Part shown: piece after piece, positions 44,219 through 53,667 of the stretch
How the letters are laid out: each line of letters begins with the position of its first letter
Numbering within the stretch: the first letter of the stretch is position 1
NCBI RefSeq assembly: GCF_900116145.1
Contig: NZ_FPAB01000010.1
Location: forward strand, 105,030-169,029
Length of the DNA: 64,000 nucleotides
Source: Streptomyces harbinensis
GTDB taxonomy: Bacteria; Actinomycetota; Actinomycetes; Streptomycetales; Streptomycetaceae
Direction of reading: 5' to 3'
Made by a program: the position numbers and the translations under genes
The notes under the pieces: model-generated
The model's input: only the letters and a program-made list of their open reading frames with translations
Database searches by the model: none
Told to the model about the DNA's origin: nothing

Positions 44219-44300
44219 CCTCTGGCACCCACTCTCCGGGACACAGGAGTCATCCTGTGTCCCGGAGAGTTCGGCAGGTCGGAGGAGGAGGCCGGCAGCA

Positions 44301-44738
44301 GTGGGCTTCGATGAGGAATGGGCCCGGATCAAGGCGGACGCGCGCGATGAAATCGCTCGTACACAGCTCAACAGCACGTCGCCGGCCGGAGGTGAACAGG
44401 GGGAACTCGTCGTTCACAGCGCCGATATCAGCGCCATCGGGGTGCAGGCCGATGAACTGGCGACGTCCTTGCAGGAACACGGGCTGGTGGCTGACAATCC
44501 GACGCGCGTCGCCGGCATCCTCCTGCGCACGCCCGGGTTCGAAACCGGCAGAGCGCTGACCGACGTCGCGGAGGCATGGCAGTCCCAGGTGGAGACCTTG
44601 ACCGAAGCCTGCCTGGGGATCGCCGGGCACCTTCACCACACAGTGACGGATCACGCGGGGGGCGAGCTCGAGAATCAGGCTGAACTGGTCAGGGCCCGGA
44701 CATCCGAGACGGTACGCCATATCACCGGCATGGCGTGA
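44301..44738 (+). CDS. Small helical protein, probable partner of cassette 2
   Basis: 145 residues, GTG start with GGAGGAGGAGG upstream. Homologous by eye to the protein at 12593-13036: VHSADISAIGVQADELATSL, GFETGRALTDVA and CLGIAGHLHHTVTDHAGGE match positions there. A WQS sequence (EAWQSQVE) stands where WXG proteins have their turn. It lies 11 bp before the large gene at 44750, suggesting a partner role. Confidence 0.7.
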   Translation: MGFDEEWARIKADARDEIARTQLNSTSPAGGEQGELVVHSADISAIGVQADELATSLQEHGLVADNPTRVAGILLRTPGFETGRALTDVAEAWQSQVETLTEACLGIAGHLHHTVTDHAGGELENQAELVRARTSETVRHITGMA

Positions 44739-44749
44739 AAGGGTCAGAC

Positions 44750-47029
44750 ATGGGTGCGGGCGATCGCCTGGGATTCGAGGAGCTCTTCAACGCCCCGCTG
44801 GACGAACTGCGCAAGGCCAGGGACAGCTGGGACGAGCAGGTCCAGCGTCTCACTGAGTTGCAGGAGCCGGCCGAGAACATGGCAGGCCAGGCACGATCGG
44901 CGAGCTGGGAGGGCGAGAACGCGTCCGTCACCGTGCCGCACGTCTTCGCTCAGGCCGGCCAGTTCGAAGCAGCGCTGCTGCAGGCCACCTCGCTCCGGAA
45001 CATCTGCAGAGACGGATACCACCGGCTCAAGGGCTATCAGGACCGTCTGGGAGAGTTGATCGACGAAGCGGCGGCGGACGGTGTCCACGTCTCCGGCTCC
45101 GGACGGGTGGACGCCCGGCTGTCCGAGGTGGACGGCGAGACGCGCCGGATTCGGCAGCAACGCGCGCTGGAGGTTTCGCAGAGCATCGAAAGCGTCCTCC
45201 AGTCCGCGACGGACGCGGACCAGAGCATTGCCCAGGCCCTGCGGGACGCCAAGGGCACGGATCCGTACGCCTTCAACCCCGTCGAATACGCCAACCTTTC
45301 ACAGGCTGAGACGGCCTACGCCGACGCCCAGCACTTCATCGAGCTGGCCGAGCGGGGTTCCGAACTCACCGATGACGAACTGCGCACGTTCAGTTGGCTG
45401 GCCGAATACTATGCGGACGACCCGGTTTTCGCCGAGCGCGTGACACTCGCTCTGGGAGCAGAAGGGACACTGCGACTCTGGGCCGACCTCAGTTCCGGAA
45501 ACTGGCACCCGAATTCCGAACGATGGCAGATCATGGACGGCCTTCAGACCAATCTGGGTAACCTTCTGGGCACGGCGACCCGCTCCGACTCCGTAGCCAT
45601 GGGGGAGTGGGAGCAGGACATGCTCGGCCTCGGAGAGCAGCCCATCAACGGTGGTCCCCGCGGGTATCAGGTGATGAGCGCACTGATGCGCGACGGTGAG
45701 TACGAGACGGAGTTTCTTCTCGACTACGGCGAAGCCCTGATGAACTTCGAGATGGAATTCGTCGCGGGTTACGGTGGTTCCGACCCGGTCCTGGGTGGCT
45801 CAGGGGCACCGAACTGGCGTCTTTGGCACTCCGACACACGACTCAACTTCGGGGACGCGGATGACTTCGGCCAGGACCCCGTGGTCGGCTACATGAGCGC
45901 GTTGAGCCACAATCCGGAGGCTTCCACCGCGTTCTTTGCCGCCCCCGAAGGGTTTGATCCTTCCGACCGGGAATCGGAGATCAGCCGTCGCCTCGCATAC
46001 CTTTCGCAGGAGCGTACGTGGTGGACGAGCCCCGATGCTTTCGTTCCAGAGGCCATCGGAATTCACCCGATAGTGGGAGAAGCTCTGGTGGCGGCTACGA
46101 CAGGCATCTCACCGGAAATGCTCGATCCTGAGGCCATGGAAGAAGGTGGCTTCGGGGACTACCGGACCGCGGACACGGCCAGAGTCATGGATCAAGTCAT
46201 GCATCTGTACGGAACTCTTGATCCGGAGCTATTGAGCAGTCAGCCAGAAATGAGTACTGCCCTCGGTTTCATGACGGGCATGTACATGGATGACATCAAC
46301 TATGCGGTTTCCGGGATGGGGGACGAGAAAAACGCCGAGCATGCCGATATCTTTGCGACCTCGTACGGCGACACATTGGAGTCCGGAAGATACTCCACAA
46401 TTCGCTTTCTGAGCGTTATCGGGAAGGATGAGACTGCTTACGAGAGTGCAACCCTGCTTCAGCACGTCTATATGTTGGGGAAGCTGGATGAATTCCCGCC
46501 GACCGACTCGGATAATTTTATTTCCGGATCCCAGATCCTTATGGCGGGAGGTGAGGTGCGCGGCATTCTGGATCATGCACGAGCAGAGCAGGTCGCTGCG
46601 GATTATGTGGGAGACTCAGCAGCTGCGCAGGCAGCATTGGCCAGTTCTGCGGAATGGAAGGGTGCTGCGGTCGGCGCTGCGGTGGGTGCTGGTGTTGCCT
46701 TTGTGACGGCTCCGTTCACGGGTGGTCTGAGCGGCTTCCTGGTCCCCATAGGCGCTGATATGGGCGGAGAATTTTTGAGCACGTTCTTCGAAGGGTTCAT
46801 CGATGACGGCTCCGATTCGGACGGTCAGGCGGAGAAGAAAGGGCAGCTTTCTCGGCAAGGGTTTTTTGAGGCCGGGGAAGAAGATATCGCGGAACTTCTG
46901 AATCTCTATACATCCTCGGCCGAGTCGTACATCGATCGAGAAAGTATATCTGTGCAGCGAAGTCTCGTGGAGGGTTCTTACGTAAATGGGAGGGCCAGTG
47001 ATGAAGCGTATGGATATCTGCCTCACTAG
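44750..47029 (+). CDS. Large ESX-associated protein of cassette 2 (candidate type VII substrate)
   Basis: 759 residues from the ATG at 44750, with AAAGGG six bases upstream; a GTG at 44735 overlapping the previous stop is an alternative. The N-terminal ~110 residues form a WXG/LXG-like hairpin (FEELFNAPLDELRKARDSWDEQV, turn ASWEGEN, helix VFAQAGQFEAALLQATSLRNICRDGYHRLKGYQ). A long helical, acidic body follows, paralogous to 10349-12505. Residues ~635-685 are a Gly/Ala-rich hydrophobic segment absent from the paralogue. No signal peptide. G+C falls to 29 of 60 at 46381-46440. Overlaps the lipoprotein gene by 29 bp. Toxin activity is not shown by any motif. Confidence 0.75.
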   Translation: MGAGDRLGFEELFNAPLDELRKARDSWDEQVQRLTELQEPAENMAGQARSASWEGENASVTVPHVFAQAGQFEAALLQATSLRNICRDGYHRLKGYQDRLGELIDEAAADGVHVSGSGRVDARLSEVDGETRRIRQQRALEVSQSIESVLQSATDADQSIAQALRDAKGTDPYAFNPVEYANLSQAETAYADAQHFIELAERGSELTDDELRTFSWLAEYYADDPVFAERVTLALGAEGTLRLWADLSSGNWHPNSERWQIMDGLQTNLGNLLGTATRSDSVAMGEWEQDMLGLGEQPINGGPRGYQVMSALMRDGEYETEFLLDYGEALMNFEMEFVAGYGGSDPVLGGSGAPNWRLWHSDTRLNFGDADDFGQDPVVGYMSALSHNPEASTAFFAAPEGFDPSDRESEISRRLAYLSQERTWWTSPDAFVPEAIGIHPIVGEALVAATTGISPEMLDPEAMEEGGFGDYRTADTARVMDQVMHLYGTLDPELLSSQPEMSTALGFMTGMYMDDINYAVSGMGDEKNAEHADIFATSYGDTLESGRYSTIRFLSVIGKDETAYESATLLQHVYMLGKLDEFPPTDSDNFISGSQILMAGGEVRGILDHARAEQVAADYVGDSAAAQAALASSAEWKGAAVGAAVGAGVAFVTAPFTGGLSGFLVPIGADMGGEFLSTFFEGFIDDGSDSDGQAEKKGQLSRQGFFEAGEEDIAELLNLYTSSAESYIDRESISVQRSLVEGSYVNGRASDEAYGYLPH

Positions 47030-47657
47030 AAATGCGCGCAGTGACGGCGGTGGTCTCTTTTCCAGGATGGCGCTCCGTCCGATATTTATCGGTGCGGGGG
47101 CGCTGTTGGTCGCTTCTTGTCACAGCCCTGCGGAAGAACCTGGAATCTCAGGCGTTGCCGCAGAGGAGATCTGCGGCGGTATCCTCTCGGCTGACGCCGC
47201 CACTGCTCTCGAAGATCTCTCCGGCATGACGCAGTTCGGTGAGTTGCCAGAAGATCCGGCAACCGAGCTTTCGAACTCCATCGCACGTCTGCGTTCAGCG
47301 GAACCCGGGGAAGAGAAAATATGCAGCGTCTATGCGCCCCCCGATTCCGATCTCCCGTCCGTCACGATCTCGTTCGAATGGGTCTTGCCCAATTTTTCCG
47401 GTGATGGCAGGCGCTACGACACCGGTATGAATGCCACCGTATTGCCGAACACGGCGATCATCGCATTCCGATGCGAGGGCGAAGATTACCCCTCCGAGAA
47501 AGTGATGCTGGGAAGGTTGAGTATTCGCTCCGGGGCAGGGACGTCGGAGGGCCAGATGGCCATCGTCAACTCAGCATCCCGGGCAGTGGCCGAAGAGCTG
47601 GGTTGCCTCGACGAGTCCGGTCTTGTCGAAGGCGTTCCCCAGCCCCTCGGCGACTAG
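47001..47657 (+). CDS. Putative lipoprotein, last gene of ESX-like cassette 2
   Basis: 218 residues from the ATG at 47001 (GGGAGGG upstream). The N-terminal signal region PIFIGAGALLVASC ends in a lipobox at about 37-40. The mature domain has four Cys (EEICGG, KICSV, FRCEG, LGCLD), the same number as in the lipoprotein at 9771-10352. No recognised family. Overlap with the large gene implies coupled translation. Its convergent neighbour eccC ends 5 bp away. Confidence 0.7.
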   Translation: MKRMDICLTRNARSDGGGLFSRMALRPIFIGAGALLVASCHSPAEEPGISGVAAEEICGGILSADAATALEDLSGMTQFGELPEDPATELSNSIARLRSAEPGEEKICSVYAPPDSDLPSVTISFEWVLPNFSGDGRRYDTGMNATVLPNTAIIAFRCEGEDYPSEKVMLGRLSIRSGAGTSEGQMAIVNSASRAVAEELGCLDESGLVEGVPQPLGD

Positions 47658-47661
47658 CTCC

Positions 47662-50600
47662 CTACTCCTCCGGGAGCCAGCCCAGCTGGATCTGCGGGTT
47701 GCCCTTCTTGCGTGTGGTCAGGACCGCGCGGCCCGGCGGTTGGGGACGGGCCCGGACGCCGCTCATGATCTCGCCCTCCTTCGGGTCCCCGGACAGGATG
47801 AGGGCCTGGGCGCCGAGGTCGCGCAGCCGCTGCATGAAGGGCTCGAAGAAGGCGCGGGCCACCCCGGCCGAGTTCCTGGCGATGATGAAGTTGATGCCCA
47901 CGTCCCGGGCGTAGGGCAGGTGCGGGGCCAGCTGCGTCAGCGGGTTGTTGGAGTTGGCGGCAACCAGGTCGTGGTCGTCGACGATCAGGAAGATGCGCGG
48001 ACCGGTCCACCAACTGCGCTCCCGCAGCTCCTGGATCGTGATGTCCTCCCGCGGCGAACGCTTCTCGAAGACCGACCGCAGGGCTACCACGTCCTCGATC
48101 AGCTTCGACTCCATGATCGCGTAGTCCGCCACGTACTCCTGGGGCGCCGCCGCCATGAGGGAGCGGCGGTAGTCGGCGATGATGAAGCGGGCCTGCTCGG
48201 CGGGGTAGCGCTCGGTGATCTTCTGCATGATCAGCCGGAGCGCCGCCGACTTGCCCGACTCGCTCTCGCCGAGGACCAGCAGGAACGGGTCCTTCTCGAA
48301 GTCGAGGAACACCGGCTCCAGATCGGTCTCGCTGATCCCGATCGCGATACCGGCCTCCGGGCGAGTCGCGCCGTGCGGGAGCCGTGCGGCCGGCAGCACG
48401 CGCGGCAGCATCCTGACCTGGGGAGCCACGGTGCCCTGCCACCGCTCGGCCACCGCGGCCACCAGCGCCGCCGTGCCCTCGGCGAGGTCACCCGGGGTGC
48501 TCCGTCCGTCGATGCGCGGCAGTGCGGCCATCCAGTGCAGTTTCTCGGGAATCTGACCCCGGCCGGGAGCGTTGGCCGGCACCGCTCGGGCGATCTTGCG
48601 ATCGAAGTCCGAATCCAGCGCCTCCGCCAGCTTCAGCTCCAGCCGGTTGCTCAACTGGTCCTTCAGCGCGGGCCGCACCTCCATGTGCCGGGACGCCGCC
48701 ACGACGACGTGGATCCCGTACCCCAGTCCGCGGGACGCCAGATCGTTGATCACCGGCTCCAGCGTCATGTCGTAGTCCTGCTTGAACGCCCCCCAGCCGT
48801 CCACCAGCAAGAAGACGTCCCCCCAGGGCTCCTCGGCGAACTGCCCCGCCGCCCGCATCTTGCGGTAGGTGGTGACCGAGTCGATGCCGTGCCGGCGGAA
48901 CAACTCCTCGCGGCGCGCCAGCACACCCGCCACCTCGGACACCGTGCGCCGCACCCGGTCGGCGTCCAGCCGCGAGGCGACACCGCCCACATGCGGAAGA
49001 CCCTCCAGGGAGGCGAGCCCGCCGCCGCCGAAGTCCAGGGCGTAGAACTGCACTTCCTGCGGCGTATGGGTCAGGGCGAACGACGCGACCAGCGTGCGCA
49101 GCAGCGTCGACTTGCCCGACTGGGGGCCGCCGACGATCAGCATGTGACCGCCCGCGCCGGAGAAGTCCCGGTACAGGGTCTCCCGGCGCTGCTCGTACGG
49201 CTTGTCGACCTGGCCCAGCGGAACGACCAGCGTGCCGGTCGGCCCCCTGGTCACCAGTTCGTCCAGCGTCGCCGCCGCGTCCAGCGGCGGGAGCCACACC
49301 TGGTGCGCCGAGGGGCCCTGGCCCTCCAGGCGGCGGACCACCACGTCCAGCACGGTGTCGGCCAGGGCGTCGTCCTGCGGCGCCGGGCGGTCGGCCGCCA
49401 CGGGCGTGCGCGGGTCGGGCTCCGGGTGGGGGAGCGGGACCGGGGCCGCCGAGAACAGCACCGGGTGGCGCCGCACCGGGGCCGGGCCCGCCGGGGCCTG
49501 CTTCGTGGTGCCCTCCCGGTAGGGGCCGGAGACGTACGCCGCCTTGAACCGCACCATCTCCTCGGTGCCCGACTTCAGGATGCCCGAGCCCGGGATCTGC
49601 GGCAGGTGGTACGCGTCCGGCACCCCGATCGCCGTACGCGACTCCGCCGCCGAGAACGTCCGCAGCCCGATCCGGTACGACAGGTACGTGTCCAGGCCCT
49701 TCAGCCGGCCCTCCTCCAGGCGCTGCGACGCCAGCAGCAGGTGCACCCCCAGTGACCGGCCGATGCGGCCGATCTGGATGAACATGTCGATGAAGTCCGG
49801 CATCGCCGTCAGCAGCTCGGAGAACTCGTCGATCACCAGCACCAGCGACGCCAGCGGCTCCAGCGGCGCGCCCGCCGCGCGGGCCTTCTCGTAGTCGTGC
49901 AGGTTCGCGTAGTTGCCCGCCGCCCGCAGCAGTTCCTGGCGGCGCTGGAGCTCGCCCCGGATCGAGTCGCCCATCCGGTCCACCAGCGTCAGATCGTCCG
50001 CCAGGTTGGTGATCACCGCCGAGACGTGCGGCAGCTGCGCCATCCCCGCGAACGTCGCGCCGCCCTTGAAGTCCGCCAGGACGAAGTTCAGCGTCTCGGA
50101 GGTGTGGGTGACGGCCAGCCCCAGCACCAGCGTGCGCAGCAGCTCCGACTTCCCGGAACCGGTCGCGCCCACGCACAGGCCGTGCGGGCCCATGCCCTCC
50201 TGCGCCGCCTCCTTCAGGTCCAGCATCACCGGCTGGCCGCTCTCGTCCACCCCGATCGGCACCCGCAGCCGCTCCCCGGCCGACCGCGGCCGCCAGGTCC
50301 GCGACACCTCCACCGCCGCCGGGTCGCCGAGCCCCAGCAGGTCCCCGAAGTCCAGGTCCGCCAGCAGCGGCTCGTCCTCCTCGCCGCCCGTGCTCAGCCG
50401 CAGCGGCGCCAGCTGCCGGGCCAGCGCCTCCGCCGCCGCCACCGGCAGCTGATCCGGCTCCCCGTCGAAGAACACCCCGTCGCCCGCGTCGAACCGCAGC
50501 GACCCCGCCGCGCACCGCACCGCCAGCCGCCCCCGGGCCGGCTCCGGCTCACCCGGCAGCACCTCGACCACGGTGACGCCCTGCAGCCCCTCCGCCGACG

Positions 50601-51585
50601 CGAACGCCGAGTGCGGCGGCACCCGCACCCCGTCCAGCACCAGCACGACGTGCGGCTGGTCCAGCACCGGCTTGCCGTTCGCCGAGAACCGACCCCGCCC
50701 GTCCAGGCGTTCGGCCAGCTCCTCCTCCAGCTCCGGCACACTGCGCCCGATCAGCCGCCGCGACCCCGCGCCGTCCACCGACCCGGCCTGCACATGGGGC
50801 AGCCACTTCGCCCACTCCCACTCCGCCGCCGCGCCCTGCGAGGTGGCCACCGCCACCGTCACGTCCTCCGGGGAGTGCAGCGCCGTCAACGACGCCACCA
50901 GCGCGCGCGCCGTACCCCGCGCCACCTCCACGTCCCCCGCCAGCACCACCTGGTAGAAGCCGCGCAGCGACACCGCCATCGGCAGCCCCGCCACCGTGCT
51001 GTGCGTCGCCAGGAAACGCCGCATGGCCCCGGCCGTCAGCGGCTCCAGCTCGTCCACCGGCGCGGTCACCGGCGGCACCAGCGGCGTCGCCAGGCCGTGC
51101 TCACCCAGACCCAGCCGGACCTGTCCGAAGTCCCCGTCCCCCGGACGCCGCTCCCACAGCCGGCTGCCCTCGGCCACCAGCGCCCACAGCTGCTCCGGCG
51201 CCGGATGCAGATACAACTGCGCGTCCCGCTGCGCCCGCGCCGTCCCCCACACGGCACGCCGCGTGCGTCCCAGATACCGCAGGTAGTCCCGCCGCAGCTG
51301 GCCCATCTGCCCCTGCGTGCCACGCCGGTGCCGGATGATCATCGCCACCACCATGGCGCCCGTCGAGACCATCATCAGCATGCCCATGATCCGCATGAAC
51401 GGATGGGCGTTCGGCATGAAGAAGAACACCACCGACGACCCCATGCCCAGCATCGGCATGAGCTGCATGAGCACCCCGTCCTGCGGGCCCTTCGGCAGCT
51501 CCGGCGGCGCCTGTACCGCCACCTCGTCGCCCGGCACCTCGGCCGGCAGCGTACGCGGCGGACGTTTCACGATGATCTGGCTCAT
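47662..51585 (-). CDS. eccC: Type VII secretion ATPase EccC (fused EccCa/EccCb)
   Basis: FtsK/SpoIIIE-type motor that powers and selects ESX substrates; 1307 residues. Two membrane segments near 40-85 (VVFFFMPNAHPFMRIMGMLMM...), then three ATPase domains. Walker A lysines are K479 (GATGSGKSELL), K825 (GGPQSGKSTLL) and K1112 (GESESGKSAAL). Walker B-like stretches are LVLVIDEFSELL and IFLIVDDHDL. All three domains are in one chain, unlike split mycobacterial ESX-1. The ATG at 51585 was chosen at the conserved MSQIIVKRPPR start. Divergent from eccD. Confidence 0.96.
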   Translation of the reverse strand: MSQIIVKRPPRTLPAEVPGDEVAVQAPPELPKGPQDGVLMQLMPMLGMGSSVVFFFMPNAHPFMRIMGMLMMVSTGAMVVAMIIRHRRGTQGQMGQLRRDYLRYLGRTRRAVWGTARAQRDAQLYLHPAPEQLWALVAEGSRLWERRPGDGDFGQVRLGLGEHGLATPLVPPVTAPVDELEPLTAGAMRRFLATHSTVAGLPMAVSLRGFYQVVLAGDVEVARGTARALVASLTALHSPEDVTVAVATSQGAAAEWEWAKWLPHVQAGSVDGAGSRRLIGRSVPELEEELAERLDGRGRFSANGKPVLDQPHVVLVLDGVRVPPHSAFASAEGLQGVTVVEVLPGEPEPARGRLAVRCAAGSLRFDAGDGVFFDGEPDQLPVAAAEALARQLAPLRLSTGGEEDEPLLADLDFGDLLGLGDPAAVEVSRTWRPRSAGERLRVPIGVDESGQPVMLDLKEAAQEGMGPHGLCVGATGSGKSELLRTLVLGLAVTHTSETLNFVLADFKGGATFAGMAQLPHVSAVITNLADDLTLVDRMGDSIRGELQRRQELLRAAGNYANLHDYEKARAAGAPLEPLASLVLVIDEFSELLTAMPDFIDMFIQIGRIGRSLGVHLLLASQRLEEGRLKGLDTYLSYRIGLRTFSAAESRTAIGVPDAYHLPQIPGSGILKSGTEEMVRFKAAYVSGPYREGTTKQAPAGPAPVRRHPVLFSAAPVPLPHPEPDPRTPVAADRPAPQDDALADTVLDVVVRRLEGQGPSAHQVWLPPLDAAATLDELVTRGPTGTLVVPLGQVDKPYEQRRETLYRDFSGAGGHMLIVGGPQSGKSTLLRTLVASFALTHTPQEVQFYALDFGGGGLASLEGLPHVGGVASRLDADRVRRTVSEVAGVLARREELFRRHGIDSVTTYRKMRAAGQFAEEPWGDVFLLVDGWGAFKQDYDMTLEPVINDLASRGLGYGIHVVVAASRHMEVRPALKDQLSNRLELKLAEALDSDFDRKIARAVPANAPGRGQIPEKLHWMAALPRIDGRSTPGDLAEGTAALVAAVAERWQGTVAPQVRMLPRVLPAARLPHGATRPEAGIAIGISETDLEPVFLDFEKDPFLLVLGESESGKSAALRLIMQKITERYPAEQARFIIADYRRSLMAAAPQEYVADYAIMESKLIEDVVALRSVFEKRSPREDITIQELRERSWWTGPRIFLIVDDHDLVAANSNNPLTQLAPHLPYARDVGINFIIARNSAGVARAFFEPFMQRLRDLGAQALILSGDPKEGEIMSGVRARPQPPGRAVLTTRKKGNPQIQLGWLPEE

Positions 51586-51623
51586 ACGGCCCCCCGATCC
51601 GACAACCCCTGCGGCGCCGCCCG

Positions 51624-51661
51624 ATCCTACTGACCGGCTCCGGAACCACAGCGGGTAGGGT
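51624..51661. promoter_or_regulatory. Divergent eccC/eccD promoter region
   Basis: Between the two divergent starts, TAGGGT (51656-51661, plus) and TAGGAT (complement of 51624-51629, minus) are actinomycete-like -10 elements pointing outward. No convincing -35 boxes are seen, so exact promoters are uncertain. Confidence 0.4.
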
Positions 51662-51716
51662 GACCGACGCAGTCCGTGCGCAACCGTCTTCCGCGCGCAT
51701 CTTGGGGGAATCACAC

Positions 51717-53180
51717 GTGAACTCGACAGCGGCCACCGGCTTCTGCCGCGTCACCGTCGCCGCGCCCGACAGCCGGATCGATGTGGCGCTTCCGGAGGAT
51801 CTGCCTCTGGCCGACCTCTACGCCCAGATACTCCAGCTCACCGGGCAGGCGCCCGCCGAGGGCGCCCCCGTCGGCTACCACCTGCTGCGCCGCGACGGCA
51901 GCGTCCTGGACGGCGCCCGCACCCTGGCCGCGCAGCGCGTCCTGGACGGCGAGGTGCTCGTCCTGCGCCCCGTCGCCGACGCCCTGCCGCCGCCGGTGCA
52001 CGACGACGTCAGCGAGGCCGTCGCGGACGCCGTCACCCACGACCGCGCCCTGTGGCACGACCAGCGGCTGCGTACCGCCGGACTGACCGGCGCCGCCGTC
52101 CTGGCCACCGTCGCCGCCGCCGTCCTGTGGTACGCCGACCCGGTCCACCACGACCTGCACGGCCTGCCCGGCATCATCGCCGGGGTCCTGGCGCTGCTGC
52201 TGACCTCCTTCGCCGTGGTACGCGCCCGGGTGTACGCCGACCGGCCCGCCGCCGTCGCCGCCGGCCTCGCCGCGCTCCCGCACGGACTGATCGCCGGTAC
52301 CGGGGCCCTGCCGCTCGCCGAGGGCCACGGCGTGGGCCGCCTGGAACTGCTGCTGGGCTGCGTCGCCGTCCTGCTGCTGTCCGTCGTCGCCGCCGCGGCG
52401 CTGCCCGACGCCGCGGCCCCGTTCGTCGCCACCGCCACCGCGGCGCTCATCGGCACCCTCGCCACCTTCGCCGCCATCGTGGCCGACGCCCGTCCGGTCT
52501 CCGCCGCCGCGCTCACCGCCCCGGTCGCCATCGGCGCCCTCGGCTTCCTGCCCGGCCTCTCCGCCGCCCTGGTCCGGCTGCCCATCGGCTACGACGCCCC
52601 GCGCACCGGGTTCGACACCGACGACCCCGACCAGGCCCCGCCCACCGGGGAGCCCATCGACGCCGAGCGCATCGCCGCCCAGGCCCGCCTCGGCCACCAG
52701 CTGCTGCTGGGCCTGACCGCCGGCTGCGCGCTGGCCGCCACCGTCGCCGTCGCCGTCCTCGGCTTCGCGGGCGACGGCTGGGCCCAGCTCCTCGCCCTGG
52801 CCACCGCCGGCACCCTGCTGACCCGCTCCCGGCTCTTCCGGTACGCCGTCCAGGTCTCCGTCCTGCTGGTGGCCGGTCTCGCCGCTCTCACCCTGCTGGC
52901 CACCGGCTTCCTGCTGCACCCGCCGGCCGGCGCCGTCCGCGATCTGCTGGCGGGCGACAGCACCGCCCTCGATCTGCGCACCCTGTGGCTGACCGCCGCG
53001 CTCGCCGCCGCCGCGGCCGTGATGACCGCCATCGCGCTCATCGTGCCCCGCTCCGGGCTCACCCCCTTCTGGGGACGGGTCCTGGACCTCACCGAGTCGG
53101 CCCTGCTGCTCTCCCTCATCCCGCTGTGCCTGGCCGTCCTCGGCGTCTACGCCCGCGCCCGCGGCCTCACCAGCGACTAG
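51717..53180 (+). CDS. eccD: Type VII secretion membrane channel protein EccD
   Basis: Polytopic component that forms the bulk of the ESX membrane complex; 487 residues. An N-terminal ubiquitin-like domain (1-95; CRVTVAAPDSRIDVALPEDLPLADLYAQIL) is followed by about eleven hydrophobic segments (from TGAAVLATVAAAVLWY to LLLSLIPLCLAVLGVYA). GTG at 51717 after TTGGGGGAA; an upstream ATG-like frame from 51660 lacks family similarity. Divergent from eccC. Confidence 0.93.
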   Translation: MNSTAATGFCRVTVAAPDSRIDVALPEDLPLADLYAQILQLTGQAPAEGAPVGYHLLRRDGSVLDGARTLAAQRVLDGEVLVLRPVADALPPPVHDDVSEAVADAVTHDRALWHDQRLRTAGLTGAAVLATVAAAVLWYADPVHHDLHGLPGIIAGVLALLLTSFAVVRARVYADRPAAVAAGLAALPHGLIAGTGALPLAEGHGVGRLELLLGCVAVLLLSVVAAAALPDAAAPFVATATAALIGTLATFAAIVADARPVSAAALTAPVAIGALGFLPGLSAALVRLPIGYDAPRTGFDTDDPDQAPPTGEPIDAERIAAQARLGHQLLLGLTAGCALAATVAVAVLGFAGDGWAQLLALATAGTLLTRSRLFRYAVQVSVLLVAGLAALTLLATGFLLHPPAGAVRDLLAGDSTALDLRTLWLTAALAAAAAVMTAIALIVPRSGLTPFWGRVLDLTESALLLSLIPLCLAVLGVYARARGLTSD

Positions 53181-53242
53181 CGTCCGCAGGGGAAGGGCGC
53201 ACAACCGGAACAACCGGGTCAGGACCACCCCGGCCCGGCTGA

Positions 53243-53301
53243 TAGGGTGTTCTGCGCCCGGCGAGTTGCCATCTGTCATCCCCTGTGAAGCAGACCAGGG
53301 G
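53243..53301 (+). promoter_or_regulatory. rpsO: rpsO promoter -10 and leader hairpin
   Basis: TAGGGT at 53243-53248 is a likely -10. In the leader, CCCCTG (53280-53285) pairs with CAGGGG (53296-53301). S15 represses its own mRNA in several bacteria through leader structures of differing form, so this hairpin is a candidate site, unproven here. Confidence 0.4.
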
Positions 53302-53332
53302 ACGCTCCCGGGCTGATCCTCAAGGAGTCAGT

Positions 53333-53623
53333 GTGTCGTCGCTCGATGCCGCCACGAAGCAGAAGATCATCGCCGAGTTCGCCACCAAGGAAGGCGACAC
53401 CGGCTCCCCCGAGGTGCAGGTGGCGCTGCTGTCCCGCCGCATCTCGGACCTGACCGAGCACCTCAAGACCCACAAGCACGACCACCACTCCCGCCGTGGT
53501 CTGCTGCTGCTGGTCGGCCAGCGCCGCCGGCTGCTGCAGTACCTGGCCAAGAAGGACATCCAGCGCTTCCGCAGCCTGGTCGAGCGCCTCGGCATCCGCC
53601 GTGGCGCGGCGGGCGCCCGCTGA
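53333..53623 (+). CDS. rpsO: 30S ribosomal protein S15
   Basis: Binds 16S rRNA early in 30S assembly; 96 residues with the start Met, the usual size. GDTGSPEVQVALLSRRISDLTEHLKTHKHDHHSRRGLL and RRRLLQYLAKKDIQRF are the family signature. The GTG at 53333 has AAGGAG (53322-53327) upstream; an in-frame upstream ATG at 53285 is rejected because the added residues are not part of S15. First gene of the rpsO-pnp operon. Confidence 0.97.
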   Translation: MSSLDAATKQKIIAEFATKEGDTGSPEVQVALLSRRISDLTEHLKTHKHDHHSRRGLLLLVGQRRRLLQYLAKKDIQRFRSLVERLGIRRGAAGAR

Positions 53624-53633
53624 GACGACGGAG

Positions 53634-53667
53634 AGGGAGCGGCCACCGCTGGCGGGGGCCGCTCCCT
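53634..53667 (+). terminator. rpsO-pnp intergenic hairpin
   Basis: Perfect 11-bp stem (53634-53644 with 53657-53667) and 12-nt loop, 10 bp after rpsO. In Streptomyces coelicolor the rpsO-pnp intergenic hairpin is a known RNase III processing site and partial read-through point; the same role is likely here. TAGGCT at 53745-53750 may be the separate pnp promoter -10. Confidence 0.7.
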
